Shown: positions 33,354 through 43,965, counted from the stretch's first letter. The stretch is 64,000 nt of DNA from Flavobacterium psychrotrophum (GCF_003403075.1 NZ_CP031557.1:4774001-4838000), one strand, 5' to 3'. The notes: a model not told the origin generated them from the sequence alone. Numbers and translations are program-made.

Positions 33354-33384
33354 TTGCGATAATATCATTTAGACATTATCGCAA
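33354..33384 (-). terminator. terminator of the pirin-like gene
   Basis: Arms TTGCGATAAT and ATTATCGCAA (33354-33363 and 33375-33384) have an 11-base loop. On the - strand the stem is followed by a T tract. It lies 126 bases after the pirin stop; no gene lies between. Confidence 0.8.
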
Positions 33385-33509
33385 CCTGACTAACTAACCT
33401 ACTAAATATTGAGATGCTATTTTACGGCCTTTTTTATACTAGTACAACGATGAGGTTTCTACATTATTACCGGGGTGCGGTAAACAGTAGTATTTTAGGG
33501 GTGAATGCC

Positions 33510-34178
33510 TTATAATGGAATCTCAAATAGCATAATAACCGCATTTTCAGAGAGGGCTTGAATATCTGCTTCCTCCAGGTTCCATAGGGCAAGGGCATCG
33601 CGCTCTTCCAGTAGGCGTCCTTGTACTTCAAACGCCCCGCTGATGATGTAGATAAAAACACCATCGGCCTTATTGCTTAGTTTAAATATCGCTTCTCCGC
33701 GACCGTCAAACAACCCCATTTTTGCTTTAAGCGTGCCGGGTAGTGAGAAAGGACTGAGGACATTGCGTTCTGAAAGATTGATACCCACTGTAGCTGCTTC
33801 GCTTATAAAATTGTTGCTAAACACGATGTATATAAAGTTGATCAGTTCACTTTCATAGGGGTTGCTTATTGTAATAGTTCCGTTAAGCGGCAACCATACG
33901 GCTTCGTTGGGTTCGGCATACTGCGCCTCTTGGTTAAGGCTATAAGTTAGAGTGCCAACTAACGGTATGAGCAACAGCGTAGCATTATTGGCATAGCGCA
34001 TTATGTGCTGACCGGGTCCCAGGGTTTCGTCATTAATTGTTTTTAAAGTGCCAAAAGGCTCACGGCCCTGGGCGGTGTAAGTTTCAAAATTAAGGGTGGC
34101 ATACCAGCGCTGCGCCTCATTTTCAAAATGGCCGCGCTGTTGTGCCTTATATATTTGTGCGGGAGATTGTTGTATCAT
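33510..34178 (-). CDS. pirin-family bicupin protein
   Basis: This 222-residue protein has two cupin-like halves. The first runs from about residue 25 (FGTLKTINDETLGPG) to 110 and the second from about 140 to 215 (KADGVFIYIISGAFEVQGRLL). Small flavobacterial pirins share the opening QQRGHFENEAQ. Pirins have been described as quercetinases or as regulators; activity is not predictable here. The ATG at 34178 is chosen because the -7 box (34200-34207, - strand) lies in the longer frame. It diverges from the gene at 34316. Confidence 0.78.
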   Translation of the reverse strand: MIQQSPAQIYKAQQRGHFENEAQRWYATLNFETYTAQGREPFGTLKTINDETLGPGQHIMRYANNATLLLIPLVGTLTYSLNQEAQYAEPNEAVWLPLNGTITISNPYESELINFIYIVFSNNFISEAATVGINLSERNVLSPFSLPGTLKAKMGLFDGRGEAIFKLSNKADGVFIYIISGAFEVQGRLLEERDALALWNLEEADIQALSENAVIMLFEIPL

Positions 34179-34199
34179 GCATTTTGTTGTTTCGTATTT

Positions 34200-34207
34200 C
34201 AAAAGTA
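34200..34207 (-). promoter_or_regulatory. -7 box TACTTTTG for the pirin-like gene
   Basis: Exact TAnnTTTG match on the - strand, 21 bases before the ATG at 34178. Confidence 0.65.
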
Positions 34208-34315
34208 AAATATTATTGCCTGATGCTTCTGCAATAGCGGTTAACAGCGCCAGATGCACGACAAAATATTTTGCACCTGTGCCTAAAAGTGTATCTTTAT
34301 TAAAATTTACAACCA

Positions 34316-35392
34316 ATGAAAAAAATGCTATTGCTCCTGCTGTTTATATGCGGGGCTGTGCACAGCCAGGAAATACTTAGTGGTTATGTAGTAGACGAAG
34401 CCGAAAATAAACCCTTAGAAGGTGCTTTTGTATATCTTGACGGTACTACCTTTTCTGCAAACAGCGATGCCAGGGGATTTTTTAAAATAGTAGTTCCTCA
34501 AAAGTATAATGCCCAGTTGGTTATAAGCTATATTGGTTTTGAAACCATCAGGGTGGATGATCCGTTTAAGTATGGTAAACCGTTTAAGGCAGTAATGCGT
34601 ATGGATGCTACCACGCTTGATGAAGTGATTATTACTAATAAAAGCCCTTTTACACGCAAGCAAATGTTATCGGTTTTCAGGAAGGAGTTTTTAGGACGAA
34701 GCAAGGCCGGACGTTCCTGCAAAATAGAAAATGAAGACGATGTGTACCTGTTTTATGATGAGAGTACGCATACATTAAAGGCACGTTGCAGCAAGCCCAT
34801 TCGCATTATAAACAAAAGGCTGGGATATAATATAGGTTTCGATCTTATTGCATTTCAGGTGCAGTACAATACAACCACGTTGGATGAAAATTACATGTTT
34901 CGCAGCTTTTTTGCCGGGACAACTGCTTTTACCGACACCGATAAAAAAGGAGAGGCGCTTAAAAACCGTAAAGCCTCGTATGAAGGATCTGTAACTCACC
35001 TTATGAAAACCATTAAGAGTGGCGACTGGCAAGGCCAAAAATTCAGCTTGTATGTAGACCGCCTGCCCGCTGCCCCGAATGACTATTTTGAAGTGAGCGA
35101 TTCGCTTAGCTATACAAAAGTAAAGCTTAATGAAGCTGCCATAGCGCCTTTATTGCCTAAAATAACCCTGCAGGGTAAAGAGGTAAAGACGTCCAAATAC
35201 AATAGGATAGACTTTACAATTCTCAGGAATATGGATACCGGTACACAGTCTTCAATTAATTTTGACAGAGACCGTTTTTATATCGACCAGAACGGGCTTT
35301 TCTTCCCTCTTGATGCCATTACCTTTAAAGGATATATGGGGATGCTAAAGGCGGGCGACCTGCTGCCGGCAGATTATAAGCCTGCTCCCTGA
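34316..35392 (+). CDS. exported carboxypeptidase-regulatory-like domain protein
   Basis: This 358-residue protein has a signal peptide ending GAVHSQ. A carboxypeptidase-D regulatory-like (Ig-like) domain follows at about residues 20-95 (GYVVDEAENKPLEGAFVYL, then ISYIGFETI). The remainder is a beta-rich region without a recognised domain. The first domain also opens SusC-type receptors, but there is no beta-barrel here. It is probably a periplasmic or outer-membrane protein of unknown role. Confidence 0.8.
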   Translation: MKKMLLLLLFICGAVHSQEILSGYVVDEAENKPLEGAFVYLDGTTFSANSDARGFFKIVVPQKYNAQLVISYIGFETIRVDDPFKYGKPFKAVMRMDATTLDEVIITNKSPFTRKQMLSVFRKEFLGRSKAGRSCKIENEDDVYLFYDESTHTLKARCSKPIRIINKRLGYNIGFDLIAFQVQYNTTTLDENYMFRSFFAGTTAFTDTDKKGEALKNRKASYEGSVTHLMKTIKSGDWQGQKFSLYVDRLPAAPNDYFEVSDSLSYTKVKLNEAAIAPLLPKITLQGKEVKTSKYNRIDFTILRNMDTGTQSSINFDRDRFYIDQNGLFFPLDAITFKGYMGMLKAGDLLPADYKPAP

Positions 35393-35461
35393 TGTTATAG
35401 TATGCTTAAAGAGCGTGTCTTTATTATACTGTTTTTGTAACTTTATACAAAACTAAAAGCC

Positions 35462-35827
35462 ATGAAAGAGAAGAAAACACTGGTTATGGGTGCCAGTACA
35501 GAGCCTACACGATATGCCTACAAAGCCATAAAAATGCTTCAGCGATTTGGCCACCCTGTGGTAGCTATGGGGAAAAAAGAAGATAACCTTGACGGAATAA
35601 AGATAGAAAAAGGAGCCGCGCCTTTTGATGGTGTAGATACAGTAACGCTGTATCTTAACCCCATGAACCAGAAGCCATATTATGACTACATTGTGGGGCT
35701 ACAGCCCAAACGTGTGGTTTTTAACCCCGGAACCGAAAATATGGAGTTGTACAGCATACTGCGCGACAATAACATTGAGGTTGAGGTAGCGTGCACCTTA
35801 GTGATGCTGAGTACGAACCAGTATTAG
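35462..35827 (+). CDS. CoA-binding-domain protein
   Basis: This 121-residue Rossmann-fold protein has the CoA_binding pattern (TLVMGASTEPTRYAYKAI at the start and KRVVFNPGTEN in the middle). Such stand-alone proteins occur widely, and the ligand is thought to be CoA or a nucleotide. Its stop overlaps the stop of the convergent symporter gene by a few bases. Confidence 0.88.
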   Translation: MKEKKTLVMGASTEPTRYAYKAIKMLQRFGHPVVAMGKKEDNLDGIKIEKGAAPFDGVDTVTLYLNPMNQKPYYDYIVGLQPKRVVFNPGTENMELYSILRDNNIEVEVACTLVMLSTNQY

Positions 35828-37338
35828 TTGTCGCTCAGTTTAAAGCTGTTTACCGGTGCCTTGCGGCTGATGCACAGCAGTAAAACAAAAGTTATGGCTG
35901 CATTAACCACGATAAGTTCATTGTCAAAAATATAGTTGCCAAAAAAGGTTTGCGAGTTAAGACTCAGGAACAGTGTGATAAACGGCGATGCAATGCAAAC
36001 CACCGGAACCAGTTTATCGCGTACGGCTAATTTTTTCATGAGTAACCCAAAGCTATACAGGCCAAGTAGTGGCCCGTAAGTGTAAGATGCTATACGGAAG
36101 ATCATGCTTACTACAGAGGCATCGTTTATGGCATTGAACACCACAATTACCAAAAACATCAGCATAGAAAACGAGATGTGCACCCAGTGGCGGGTACGTA
36201 CATTATTTGCCTTGCCCTGGTTTTCGGCTTTATCCATGCCTAAAAAGTCTACACAAAAAGAGGTGGTAAGTGCAGTAAGTGCAGAATCTGTCGTGGCAAA
36301 AGTAGCCGCTGTAAGCCCCAATAGGAATATTACTGCCGGAATTATGGTAAGGTGGTTAAAGGCAATTTCAGGAAACAATAAGTCCGTGCGCGATTTTCCG
36401 TCTACCATAGGTACATCAATACCGTTTTTGGCTGCGTAAATATACAACAGCGCCCCAACGCCAAGAAAGAACAGGTTAATAACTACAAATATTCCTGTAA
36501 AGGTGAACATGTTTTTTTGGGCTTCGCCAATATTCTTGCAGCTCAGGTTTTTTTGCATCAAATCCTGGTCAAGTCCTACCATGGCTATGGTAACAAACAT
36601 TCCGCCTACGATCTGCTTTACAAAATGGAACTTACTTCCTATAAAATCTTCAAAGAAAAATATCTTAGAATAGTTGCTTTGCTTTACGGTTTCAAAGGCT
36701 TCGGGCAGGCTAAGTTGCAGGCTGTCGCAAATAAAATAGATGGTAAAGAATACCGATGATACAAGGAAGAATGTCTGTAATGTATCGGTAATAATAATGG
36801 TTTTTAATCCGCCTTTATAAGTGTAGGCAAAAATAAGTAATAGAGATATAAGCACGGTAGCCCAGAACGGTATGCCAAAAGCATCGAATACATAACGCTG
36901 CAATACTATAACCACCAGGTAAAGCCTGAAAGCAGAGCCTATGGTACGGCTTAGCAGAAAGATCATGGCAGATGTTTTGTAACTGTAATGCCCCAGCCTG
37001 CCTTCTATATAACCGTATATAGACGTAAGGTTGAGCCTGTAGTAAAGCGGAAGCAGCACTTTAGCAATGATGATAAAACCCAGAGCATTGCCCAGTATAA
37101 ACTGAAAGTATTTAAACTGCTCGCCACTTGGTGCGCCCACTTCGCCGGGAACCGATATAAACGTTACGCCGGATAGTGCTGTACCTATCATCCCGAAAGC
37201 CACCAGGTACCACTTGCTGTTTTTATTGGCCTTAAAAAAGCTGTCGTTACTGCTGTCTTTACGGCTTACCAGTCGCGATATTAATATAAGGATGCCAAAG
37301 TAGACAATTATTATAGAGAGTATGGTTAACGGGCTCAT
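35824..37338 (-). CDS. sodium:solute symporter (SSS family)
   Basis: This 504-residue protein has about 13 hydrophobic segments and SSS-family marks: FGMIGTALSGVTFISVPGEVG near the first helices, GLDQDLMQKNLSCKN in the centre and TAATFATTDSALTALTTSF later. The family imports sugars, amino acids, vitamins or anions with Na+. The substrate is unknown. The ATG at 37338 is preferred to one at 37365 because the hydrophobic start then fits the family. It ends convergent and overlapping with the CoA-binding gene. Confidence 0.92.
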   Translation of the reverse strand: MSPLTILSIIIVYFGILILISRLVSRKDSSNDSFFKANKNSKWYLVAFGMIGTALSGVTFISVPGEVGAPSGEQFKYFQFILGNALGFIIIAKVLLPLYYRLNLTSIYGYIEGRLGHYSYKTSAMIFLLSRTIGSAFRLYLVVIVLQRYVFDAFGIPFWATVLISLLLIFAYTYKGGLKTIIITDTLQTFFLVSSVFFTIYFICDSLQLSLPEAFETVKQSNYSKIFFFEDFIGSKFHFVKQIVGGMFVTIAMVGLDQDLMQKNLSCKNIGEAQKNMFTFTGIFVVINLFFLGVGALLYIYAAKNGIDVPMVDGKSRTDLLFPEIAFNHLTIIPAVIFLLGLTAATFATTDSALTALTTSFCVDFLGMDKAENQGKANNVRTRHWVHISFSMLMFLVIVVFNAINDASVVSMIFRIASYTYGPLLGLYSFGLLMKKLAVRDKLVPVVCIASPFITLFLSLNSQTFFGNYIFDNELIVVNAAITFVLLLCISRKAPVNSFKLSDN

Positions 37339-37401
37339 GCAATTTATGTTTGTCTTACAAAGCAACTAAAAATTTTTGAAATGCGGGCAATTTTAAATCG
37401 T

Positions 37402-37429
37402 GCCACGAATTGCATGAATTTTTATGAAT
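37402..37429. repeat. half-copy of the foldback repeat
   Basis: GCCACGAATT followed by a related CATGAATTTTTATGAAT resembles the left arm of the element at 27677. No partner arm is nearby, so it is a decayed copy in the symporter/recR gap. Confidence 0.5.
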
Positions 37430-37518
37430 ACTTTTTGGATAAAGCATGGTAAGTGGAGTTGATTATAAGTGAAATTAGGAGGGTAATTCAGCGCTAAAAA
37501 AAATACCCTGCAATTTTG

Positions 37519-37526
37519 TACCTTTG
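37519..37526 (+). promoter_or_regulatory. -7 box TACCTTTG for recR
   Basis: Exact TAnnTTTG match ending eight bases before the ATG at 37534. Transcription would begin almost at the start codon, so the recR mRNA should be leaderless or nearly so. Confidence 0.6.
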
Positions 37527-37533
37527 TGCTACT

Positions 37534-38154
37534 ATGGAAATGTCGTCGAAATTACTGGAGAAGGCCGTAGCCGAAATATCCCTTTTGCCGGGTATAGGTA
37601 AGCGTACTGCGCTGCGATTGGCGCTGCACCTGCTGCGCCAGCCTGCAGAACAAACCACCTTGCTGGCTGAAGCGTTGCAAAAAATGCGTAATGATATACA
37701 GTTTTGCAGTAGTTGCCATAACATAAGCGATACAAAACTTTGTGATATATGCACCAATAATCTGCGGGATGCTTCGTTAGTATGTGTGGTAGAAGATGTG
37801 CGAGACGTGATGGCTATAGAGAATACAGGCCTTTTTAGAGGTATATACCATGTGCTGGGTGGTAAGATATCGCCTATGGATGGTATTGGTCCCAGCCAGT
37901 TAAATATTGTTACGCTCATAGAAAAGGTAAAGGCAGGTACTGTAAAGGAGCTTATTTTTGCGCTAAGCAGCACGATGGAAGGAGATACTACCAATTTTTA
38001 TATTTATAAGCAGGTAAAAGACCATGGTGTTATAACGTCGGCCATAGCCAGGGGGATTGGTGTGGGCGATGAGCTGGAATTTGCCGATGAGGTTACCCTT
38101 GGGCGCAGCATACTGCACCGGGTACCGTTTGAAAATTCACTCCGCAGCATTTAG
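37534..38154 (+). CDS. recR: recombination mediator protein RecR
   Basis: This 206-residue protein has the helix-hairpin-helix [20 protein letters not shown], a four-Cys zinc finger ([16 protein letters not shown]) and a Toprim domain ([13 protein letters not shown]). RecR works with RecF/RecO to load RecA at gaps. The length equals the family's. The start at 37534 is fixed by the promoter box just upstream and by the usual [12 protein letters not shown] opening. It precedes the polysaccharide locus. Confidence 0.96.
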   Translation: MEMSSKLLEKAVAEISLLPGIGKRTALRLALHLLRQPAEQTTLLAEALQKMRNDIQFCSSCHNISDTKLCDICTNNLRDASLVCVVEDVRDVMAIENTGLFRGIYHVLGGKISPMDGIGPSQLNIVTLIEKVKAGTVKELIFALSSTMEGDTTNFYIYKQVKDHGVITSAIARGIGVGDELEFADEVTLGRSILHRVPFENSLRSI

Positions 38155-38270
38155 CTGTTACCCTGATTGAGTTTTAATTAGAAATAATGTAATTTGTATA
38201 TGTGTTATGGTAGGTTTTAAAAAAAGCTAAACTATACATATAAATAACACTTTGTTAAAATATTAGTTTT

Positions 38271-38278
38271 TATATTTG
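38271..38278 (+). promoter_or_regulatory. -7 box TATATTTG at the start of the polysaccharide locus
   Basis: Exact TAnnTTTG match 40 bases before the ATG at 38318. A TTTG at 38251-38254 is 16 bases upstream. It is the likely first promoter of the locus. Confidence 0.7.
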
Positions 38279-38317
38279 CAGCCAAATTGGGAAGTCGGTT
38301 GCATGTAACAGTTTTTT

Positions 38318-39310
38318 ATGGAAAATTCCGAATTAAAAATTCTTATAACCGGCGGGGCAGGCTTTATTGGGTCTGCGTTATGTGATTATTTTATTGATAA
38401 AAAATTTCAGGTAGTTTGTTTTGATAACCTGGCAACAGGCCACAAAAAGAACATCGAACATTTATTGTCAAATCCGTTGTTTAAATTTATTGAAGGCGAT
38501 ATACGCAATGTTGAAAGCTGCCGTGAGGCGGTAGCAGGGGCGAGTTATGTTTTGCACGAAGCAGCCCTGGGCTCAGTACCACGTTCTGTAAACGACCCTA
38601 TAACAACTAACGATGTTAATGTGGGTGGTTTTTTGAATATGCTGGTGGCAAGCCGCGATGCAGGGGTAAAGCGTTTTGTATATGCAGCAAGCTCTTCTAC
38701 CTATGGCGACAGCACAGGGCTACCCAAAGTAGAAGATGTTATAGGTAAGCCATTATCGCCATATGCTGTTACCAAATATGTAAATGAGCTTTATGCAGAT
38801 GTGTTTGGTAAAGTGTACGGAATGGAAACTATAGGCTTACGTTATTTTAACGTATTTGGCCGCAGGCAGGATCCTAACGGGGCTTATGCGGCGGTAATAC
38901 CTAAGTTTGTATCTACCTTAATGGCGCATCAAAGTCCGGTTGTAAACGGCGATGGTAATTTCTCCAGGGATTTTACTTATATAGATAATGTAGTGCAGGC
39001 TAATGAGCGGGCACTTTTTAATACCAACACCAATGCTGTAAATACGGTGTATAATGTAGCCTTTGGCGAACGTACAACACTTAACAGCCTGATTACTGCC
39101 CTTAAAAAATATCTTGCTACGTACGATCCTGCAATAAAGGATGTTGAAATAGTGTATGGCCCGGAGCGCACCGGAGATGTGCCGCATTCGCTGGCAAGCA
39201 TTGATAAGGCTAAAGAGCTGCTTGGGTATGATCCGCAGTTTTCGATGGAGCAGGGGCTTGAAGCAGCCGTAGAATGGTATTGGAATAATTTAAAACCCCT
39301 AACCAAATAA
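38318..39310 (+). CDS. UDP-GlcNAc/GlcNAcA C4-epimerase (WbpP/TviC-like)
   Basis: This 330-residue SDR enzyme has the NAD-binding [14 protein letters not shown] and the catalytic YAVTK (Tyr-x-x-x-Lys, in LSPYAVTKYVNEL). Its sequence pattern resembles WbpP and TviC, which interconvert UDP-GlcNAc/GalNAc or their uronic acids. It overlaps the following dehydrogenase gene closely (one-base gap), a pairing also seen in Vi-antigen-type loci, so the product is probably UDP-GalNAc or UDP-GalNAcA. Confidence 0.85.
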   Translation: MENSELKILITGGAGFIGSALCDYFIDKKFQVVCFDNLATGHKKNIEHLLSNPLFKFIEGDIRNVESCREAVAGASYVLHEAALGSVPRSVNDPITTNDVNVGGFLNMLVASRDAGVKRFVYAASSSTYGDSTGLPKVEDVIGKPLSPYAVTKYVNELYADVFGKVYGMETIGLRYFNVFGRRQDPNGAYAAVIPKFVSTLMAHQSPVVNGDGNFSRDFTYIDNVVQANERALFNTNTNAVNTVYNVAFGERTTLNSLITALKKYLATYDPAIKDVEIVYGPERTGDVPHSLASIDKAKELLGYDPQFSMEQGLEAAVEWYWNNLKPLTK

Positions 39311-39311
39311 T

Positions 39312-40574
39312 ATGAAAGTAGCAGTTATAGGGCTGGGATATGTAGGGCTGCCACTGGCAGTTTTATTAGCAAAAAAATATCCTGTTGCAGGATTTGATAT
39401 AAAAAAAGACCGTATAAGCCAGTTGAAAAACGGTGAAGATGTAACGCTTGAAGTAGATGCCGAAACATTGCGTGAGGTACTTGTTCAGGATTTGTCAGGA
39501 GAAAAAGGCTTGTTGTGCTCATCTGATACGGCAACCATACAAGACAGTACGTTCTATATTATAACCGTGCCAACCCCGGTAGATAAAAACAACCGGCCAG
39601 ATCTTACTGCTTTGTACAAAGCAAGCGAAATGGTAGGCAAGGTACTTAAAAAAGGAGATATTGTAGTATATGAAAGTACAGTATATCCCGGTGTTACCGA
39701 AGAAGAATGTGTACCGGTACTGGAACGCGTTAGCGGACTTAAATTTAATGAAGATTTTTTTGCGGGCTATTCCCCAGAGCGTATAAACCCGGGCGATAAG
39801 CTGCATACTGTAGATAAGATTATAAAAGTTACCTCTGGCTCTACGCCTGAGGCGGCAGATAAGGTAGATGCTTTATACGGTTCTGTAATAACAGCGGGTA
39901 CGCATAAAGCTACCTCTATAAAGGTGGCTGAAGCGGCTAAGGTTATCGAAAACTCGCAGCGTGATATTAACATTGCGTTTGTTAACGAGCTTTCTAAGAT
40001 CTTTAATTTACTGGATATAGATACCTATGCCGTTTTAGAGGCGGCAGGCACAAAATGGAATTTTCTACCATTTAAGCCGGGGCTTGTGGGTGGCCATTGT
40101 ATAGGGGTAGACCCGTATTACCTGGCCCAAAAGGCGCAGGAAGTGGGCTATCATCCTGAAATTATACTGGCAGGGCGCAGGCTTAATGACAGTATGGGCG
40201 ACTATGTAGCCTCGCAGATGATCAAGAAAATGATAAAAGGAGGAGTGGTAGTTAACGGTGCCAGGATACTTATCCTGGGTATAACGTTTAAAGAAAACTG
40301 CCCCGATGTTAGAAATACTAAAATTGTTGATGTTATAAATGCCCTTAAAGAATATGGGGTATCCATAACGTTATACGACCCGTGGGCAAACCCTGAAGAG
40401 GTGCTGCATGAATATGGGCTTGTAAGCCACAGCACGTTGCCGAGAGGTAGGTTTGATGCTGTTTTTGCAGGTGTGGCACACAACGAGTTTAAAAACCTGG
40501 ATCTTAAGCATGTTTGCGAAGAGGTAAGTGTGGTGTATGACTTTAAAAAAGTCTTTAAAACCTCTCAGGTATAA
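39312..40574 (+). CDS. UDP-N-acetylhexosamine dehydrogenase (TviB/WbpA-like)
   Basis: This 420-residue nucleotide-sugar dehydrogenase has the NAD-binding GLGYVGLPLAVLLAKK, the ESTVYPGVTEEECVPVLE segment and the catalytic Cys in GGHCIGVDPYYL. That active-site form is usual for UDP-HexNAc dehydrogenases, which make the uronic acid. With the epimerase upstream the likely product is UDP-GalNAcA. It is a different type from the Ugd that follows, so two uronic acid routes are present. Confidence 0.88.
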   Translation: MKVAVIGLGYVGLPLAVLLAKKYPVAGFDIKKDRISQLKNGEDVTLEVDAETLREVLVQDLSGEKGLLCSSDTATIQDSTFYIITVPTPVDKNNRPDLTALYKASEMVGKVLKKGDIVVYESTVYPGVTEEECVPVLERVSGLKFNEDFFAGYSPERINPGDKLHTVDKIIKVTSGSTPEAADKVDALYGSVITAGTHKATSIKVAEAAKVIENSQRDINIAFVNELSKIFNLLDIDTYAVLEAAGTKWNFLPFKPGLVGGHCIGVDPYYLAQKAQEVGYHPEIILAGRRLNDSMGDYVASQMIKKMIKGGVVVNGARILILGITFKENCPDVRNTKIVDVINALKEYGVSITLYDPWANPEEVLHEYGLVSHSTLPRGRFDAVFAGVAHNEFKNLDLKHVCEEVSVVYDFKKVFKTSQV

Positions 40575-40621
40575 ATAAATTAATATTAATTTCGTGATGA
40601 TAGTTAATTGTAATAACTATA

Positions 40622-42016
40622 ATGAGTAAGATTAAAAATATTTGCTGCATTGGAGCAGGATATGTGGGTGGTCCCACTATGGCAGTAATTGCTGCTAAAT
40701 GTCCTGAAATAAAAGTTACCATTGTAGATCTAAATGCGGCAAGGATAGCCGCGTGGAATGATGAGAATCTTGATAACCTGCCTGTTTATGAACCTGGGCT
40801 TGATGCAATAGTTGCTCAGGCACGTGGGCGAAACCTGTTTTTTAGTACAGAGGTAGAAAAGGCTATTGATGAGGCCGAAATGATATTTATATCGGTTAAT
40901 ACGCCTACAAAAACGTATGGACTTGGTAAGGGCAAGGCTGCAGACCTTAAGTTTATAGAGCTTTGCGCCAGGCAGATTGCCTCAGTAGCAAAAAGCGATA
41001 AAATAGTGGTAGAGAAATCTACCCTTCCGGTACGTACTGCAGAAGCTATACGTAGCATACTCGATAATACCGGAAATGGTGTAAAGTTTCAGATACTTAG
41101 CAACCCTGAGTTTTTAGCAGAGGGGACCGCTATAGATGATCTTTTACATCCTGACCGTGTGCTTATAGGTGGAGACAGTGATGAAGAAGGACAGGAGGCT
41201 ATTGATGCGCTTGTAAATATATATGCAAACTGGATACCTACTGAGCGTATACTTACTACTAATGTGTGGTCTTCTGAGCTTTCTAAGCTTACGGCTAATG
41301 CATTTCTTGCACAGCGTGTTTCTTCTATAAACGCGATGTCTGAGCTTTGCGAAAAAACCGGTGCAGATATTAATGAGGTAGCAAGGGCAATAGGTATGGA
41401 CAGCCGTATAGGGTCTAAATTTCTTAAGTCATCTGTAGGTTTTGGAGGATCATGTTTCCAGAAGGATATACTTAACCTTGTTTATATAGCAAAGTCGTAT
41501 GGACTGGATGAGGTGGCAGATTACTGGGAACAGGTTATTATAATGAACGACCATCAAAAAAGGCGCTTTGCTGCCAATATTGTAAAAACGCTTTACAATA
41601 CGGTTTCGGGCAAAAAAATAACTTTTTTGGGCTGGGCGTTTAAAAAAGATACAAACGATACACGCGAGTCTGCTGCCATATATGTAGCAGATGACCTTTT
41701 GCTTGAACAGGCTAATATTGCCGTGTATGACCCTAAGGTAGAAGAGACACAGATACATGCTGATCTTGATTATCTTGATACACGCCGTAAAAAGGAAAAC
41801 AGGAAAGGGGTTACTACCTTTAATGACCCTTATGAAGCTGTAAAAGATGCGCATGCCATAGCTGTACTTACCGAGTGGGATGAGTTTAAAGGTTATGACT
41901 GGCAACGCATTTATGACAATATGAAAAAGCCTGCTTTTGTTTTTGATGGCAGGAATTTGCTGGATGGACAGAAGCTTAGAGAAATAGGTTTTGTGTTTCA
42001 GTCGATAGGAAAATAA
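40622..42016 (+). CDS. ugd: UDP-glucose 6-dehydrogenase
   Basis: This 464-residue protein is of the longer, eukaryote-like UGDH type. It has [17 protein letters not shown] for [14 protein letters not shown], and the catalytic Cys in [16 protein letters not shown]. It oxidises UDP-glucose to UDP-glucuronate. The epimerase at 44540 can convert that to UDP-galacturonate. It begins 47 bases after the UDP-HexNAc dehydrogenase and lies in the same direction as the rest of the locus. Confidence 0.95.
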   Translation: MSKIKNICCIGAGYVGGPTMAVIAAKCPEIKVTIVDLNAARIAAWNDENLDNLPVYEPGLDAIVAQARGRNLFFSTEVEKAIDEAEMIFISVNTPTKTYGLGKGKAADLKFIELCARQIASVAKSDKIVVEKSTLPVRTAEAIRSILDNTGNGVKFQILSNPEFLAEGTAIDDLLHPDRVLIGGDSDEEGQEAIDALVNIYANWIPTERILTTNVWSSELSKLTANAFLAQRVSSINAMSELCEKTGADINEVARAIGMDSRIGSKFLKSSVGFGGSCFQKDILNLVYIAKSYGLDEVADYWEQVIIMNDHQKRRFAANIVKTLYNTVSGKKITFLGWAFKKDTNDTRESAAIYVADDLLLEQANIAVYDPKVEETQIHADLDYLDTRRKKENRKGVTTFNDPYEAVKDAHAIAVLTEWDEFKGYDWQRIYDNMKKPAFVFDGRNLLDGQKLREIGFVFQSIGK

Positions 42017-42040
42017 TTAACCCTCTTTAAGAGGCAGTAT

Positions 42041-43093
42041 ATGAAGATATTGATTACAGGAGGTGCGGGATTTATAGGTTCGCACGTGGTTAGAAGGTTT
42101 GTAAGGAATTATCCGGATTATAAAATATATAATCTTGATGCGCTTACCTATGCCGGAAACCTTGAGAATATAAGCGATATAGAGCATGAGCCTAATTATG
42201 CTTTTATAAAAGCAGACATTACTGATGCTGCTGCCATAACGGCTATTTTTAAAGAGCATGCTTTTGACGGCGTAATACACCTTGCGGCAGAATCGCATGT
42301 AGACCGTTCTATTACAGATCCTCTTGCGTTTGTAAACACTAATGTTCTTGGTACGCTAAACCTGCTTAACGCTTTTAAAGAGGTTTGGGCAGGTAATTTT
42401 GATGGTAAACTATTTTACCATGTAAGTACAGATGAAGTATATGGTACACTGGGAGCCGAAGGGTTATTTACAGAGACAACACCTTATTCGCCAAACTCAC
42501 CTTATTCTGCCAGTAAGGCAGCTTCAGATCATTTTGTAAGAGCGTATGGCGAAACTTACGGTATGCCTTTTGTACTTACAAATTGCAGTAACAACTATGG
42601 GCCAAACCATTTTCCTGAAAAACTTATACCACTATTTATAAATAACATCATACAAAATAAACCGCTTCCGGTTTATGGCGATGGTAATTATACCCGCGAC
42701 TGGCTTTTTGTAAAAGATCACGCCGTTGCAATAGATCTTGTATTCCACAAAGGCAAAAACCATCAAACATATAATATAGGCGGCTTTAACGAGTGGAAGA
42801 ACATTGATCTTGTAAAGCTGCTGTGCGTTATTATGGATGAGAAGCTTGGCAGGGAAAAAGGGACAAGCGAAAAGCTGATAACTTATGTAAAAGACCGTCC
42901 GGGGCACGACCTTAGGTATGCAATAGATGCATCTAAGATTAATAAAGAATTAGGTTGGGAGCCATCTGTTACTTTTGAGGAGGGCCTTGACTTTACAGTT
43001 AATTGGTTTTTAGATAACCATGACTGGCTTAAGAATGTAACATCTGGCGAATATTTAAAGTATTACGAAAAACAGTACTCCCACGGAGTGTAG
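42041..43093 (+). CDS. rfbB: dTDP-glucose 4,6-dehydratase
   Basis: This 350-residue SDR enzyme has [27 protein letters not shown] and the catalytic STDEVYGTL with YSASK (Tyr-x-x-x-Lys). It makes dTDP-4-keto-6-deoxyglucose. It is followed five bases on by rfbA and then rfbC. A reductase (rfbD) is missing from the window. Confidence 0.96.
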   Translation: MKILITGGAGFIGSHVVRRFVRNYPDYKIYNLDALTYAGNLENISDIEHEPNYAFIKADITDAAAITAIFKEHAFDGVIHLAAESHVDRSITDPLAFVNTNVLGTLNLLNAFKEVWAGNFDGKLFYHVSTDEVYGTLGAEGLFTETTPYSPNSPYSASKAASDHFVRAYGETYGMPFVLTNCSNNYGPNHFPEKLIPLFINNIIQNKPLPVYGDGNYTRDWLFVKDHAVAIDLVFHKGKNHQTYNIGGFNEWKNIDLVKLLCVIMDEKLGREKGTSEKLITYVKDRPGHDLRYAIDASKINKELGWEPSVTFEEGLDFTVNWFLDNHDWLKNVTSGEYLKYYEKQYSHGV

Positions 43094-43098
43094 CATAT

Positions 43099-43965
43099 AT
43101 GAAAGGAATTATCTTGGCAGGAGGCTCTGGCACACGGTTACATCCGTTAACCCTTGCCGTAAGTAAGCAGCTTATGCCGGTTTATGACAAACCGATGATA
43201 TATTATCCGCTTTCTACGCTAATGATGGCGGGCATCAGGGAGATACTTATTATTTCTACCCCAAAAGACCTCCCGCTTTTTAGGGATTTGCTGGGAGATG
43301 GAAAAAAATATGGCTGTAGTTTTCAGTACGCAGTACAAGAGCAGCCAAATGGGCTTGCAGAAGCCTTTATTATTGGCGAAGAATTTATAGGTAAGGATAA
43401 AGTTGCCCTTATACTGGGCGATAATATTTTTTATGGTGCCGGTCTGGGTAAACTACTGCAAAGTAATGTAGATCCTGATGGTGGTATTATTTATGCCTAC
43501 CACGTGCACGACCCGGAAAGGTATGGTGTGGTAGCCTTTGATAAAGATGGAAAGGCGCTTAGCATTGAAGAAAAGCCCGAAGTGCCAAAGTCTAACTACG
43601 CGGTACCCGGTATTTACTTTTATGACAACGAGGTGGTAAGCATAGCAAAAAATATTGCGCCAAGCCACAGAGGAGAACTTGAAATTACTGATGTTAATAA
43701 ATATTATCTTGCGAACAATAAGCTAACGGTAAGCATACTGGATAGAGGAACGGCATGGCTTGATACGGGTACGTTTCAATCGCTTATGCAGGCTTCGCAG
43801 TTTGTAGAAGTGATAGAGGAGCGCCAGGGCCTTAAAATAGGAGCTATTGAGGGTGTTGCTTATGAAATGGGGTATATTAGCGAGGCAGAATTTAGAGATT
43901 TATGTAAGCCATTGTTAAAAAGTGGATATGGGCGTAAGCTTTTATCATTGATCGAAACAAAATAA
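43099..43965 (+). CDS. rfbA: glucose-1-phosphate thymidylyltransferase
   Basis: This 288-residue nucleotidyltransferase has the [13 protein letters not shown] signature with the catalytic Arg, DKPMIYYPL, and GDNIFYG. It makes dTDP-glucose, the substrate of RfbB. The stop TAA overlaps the rfbC ATG by one base, so the two are translationally coupled. Confidence 0.96.
   Translation: MKGIILAGGSGTRLHPLTLAVSKQLMPVYDKPMIYYPLSTLMMAGIREILIISTPKDLPLFRDLLGDGKKYGCSFQYAVQEQPNGLAEAFIIGEEFIGKDKVALILGDNIFYGAGLGKLLQSNVDPDGGIIYAYHVHDPERYGVVAFDKDGKALSIEEKPEVPKSNYAVPGIYFYDNEVVSIAKNIAPSHRGELEITDVNKYYLANNKLTVSILDRGTAWLDTGTFQSLMQASQFVEVIEERQGLKIGAIEGVAYEMGYISEAEFRDLCKPLLKSGYGRKLLSLIETK

Noticed and set aside
38155..38317. 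UpxY/NusG-like antiterminator at the start of the polysaccharide locus
   Set aside because: Capsule loci of Bacteroides often begin with such a gene, but only 163 non-coding bases lie between recR and the epimerase, and no frame there is convincing.
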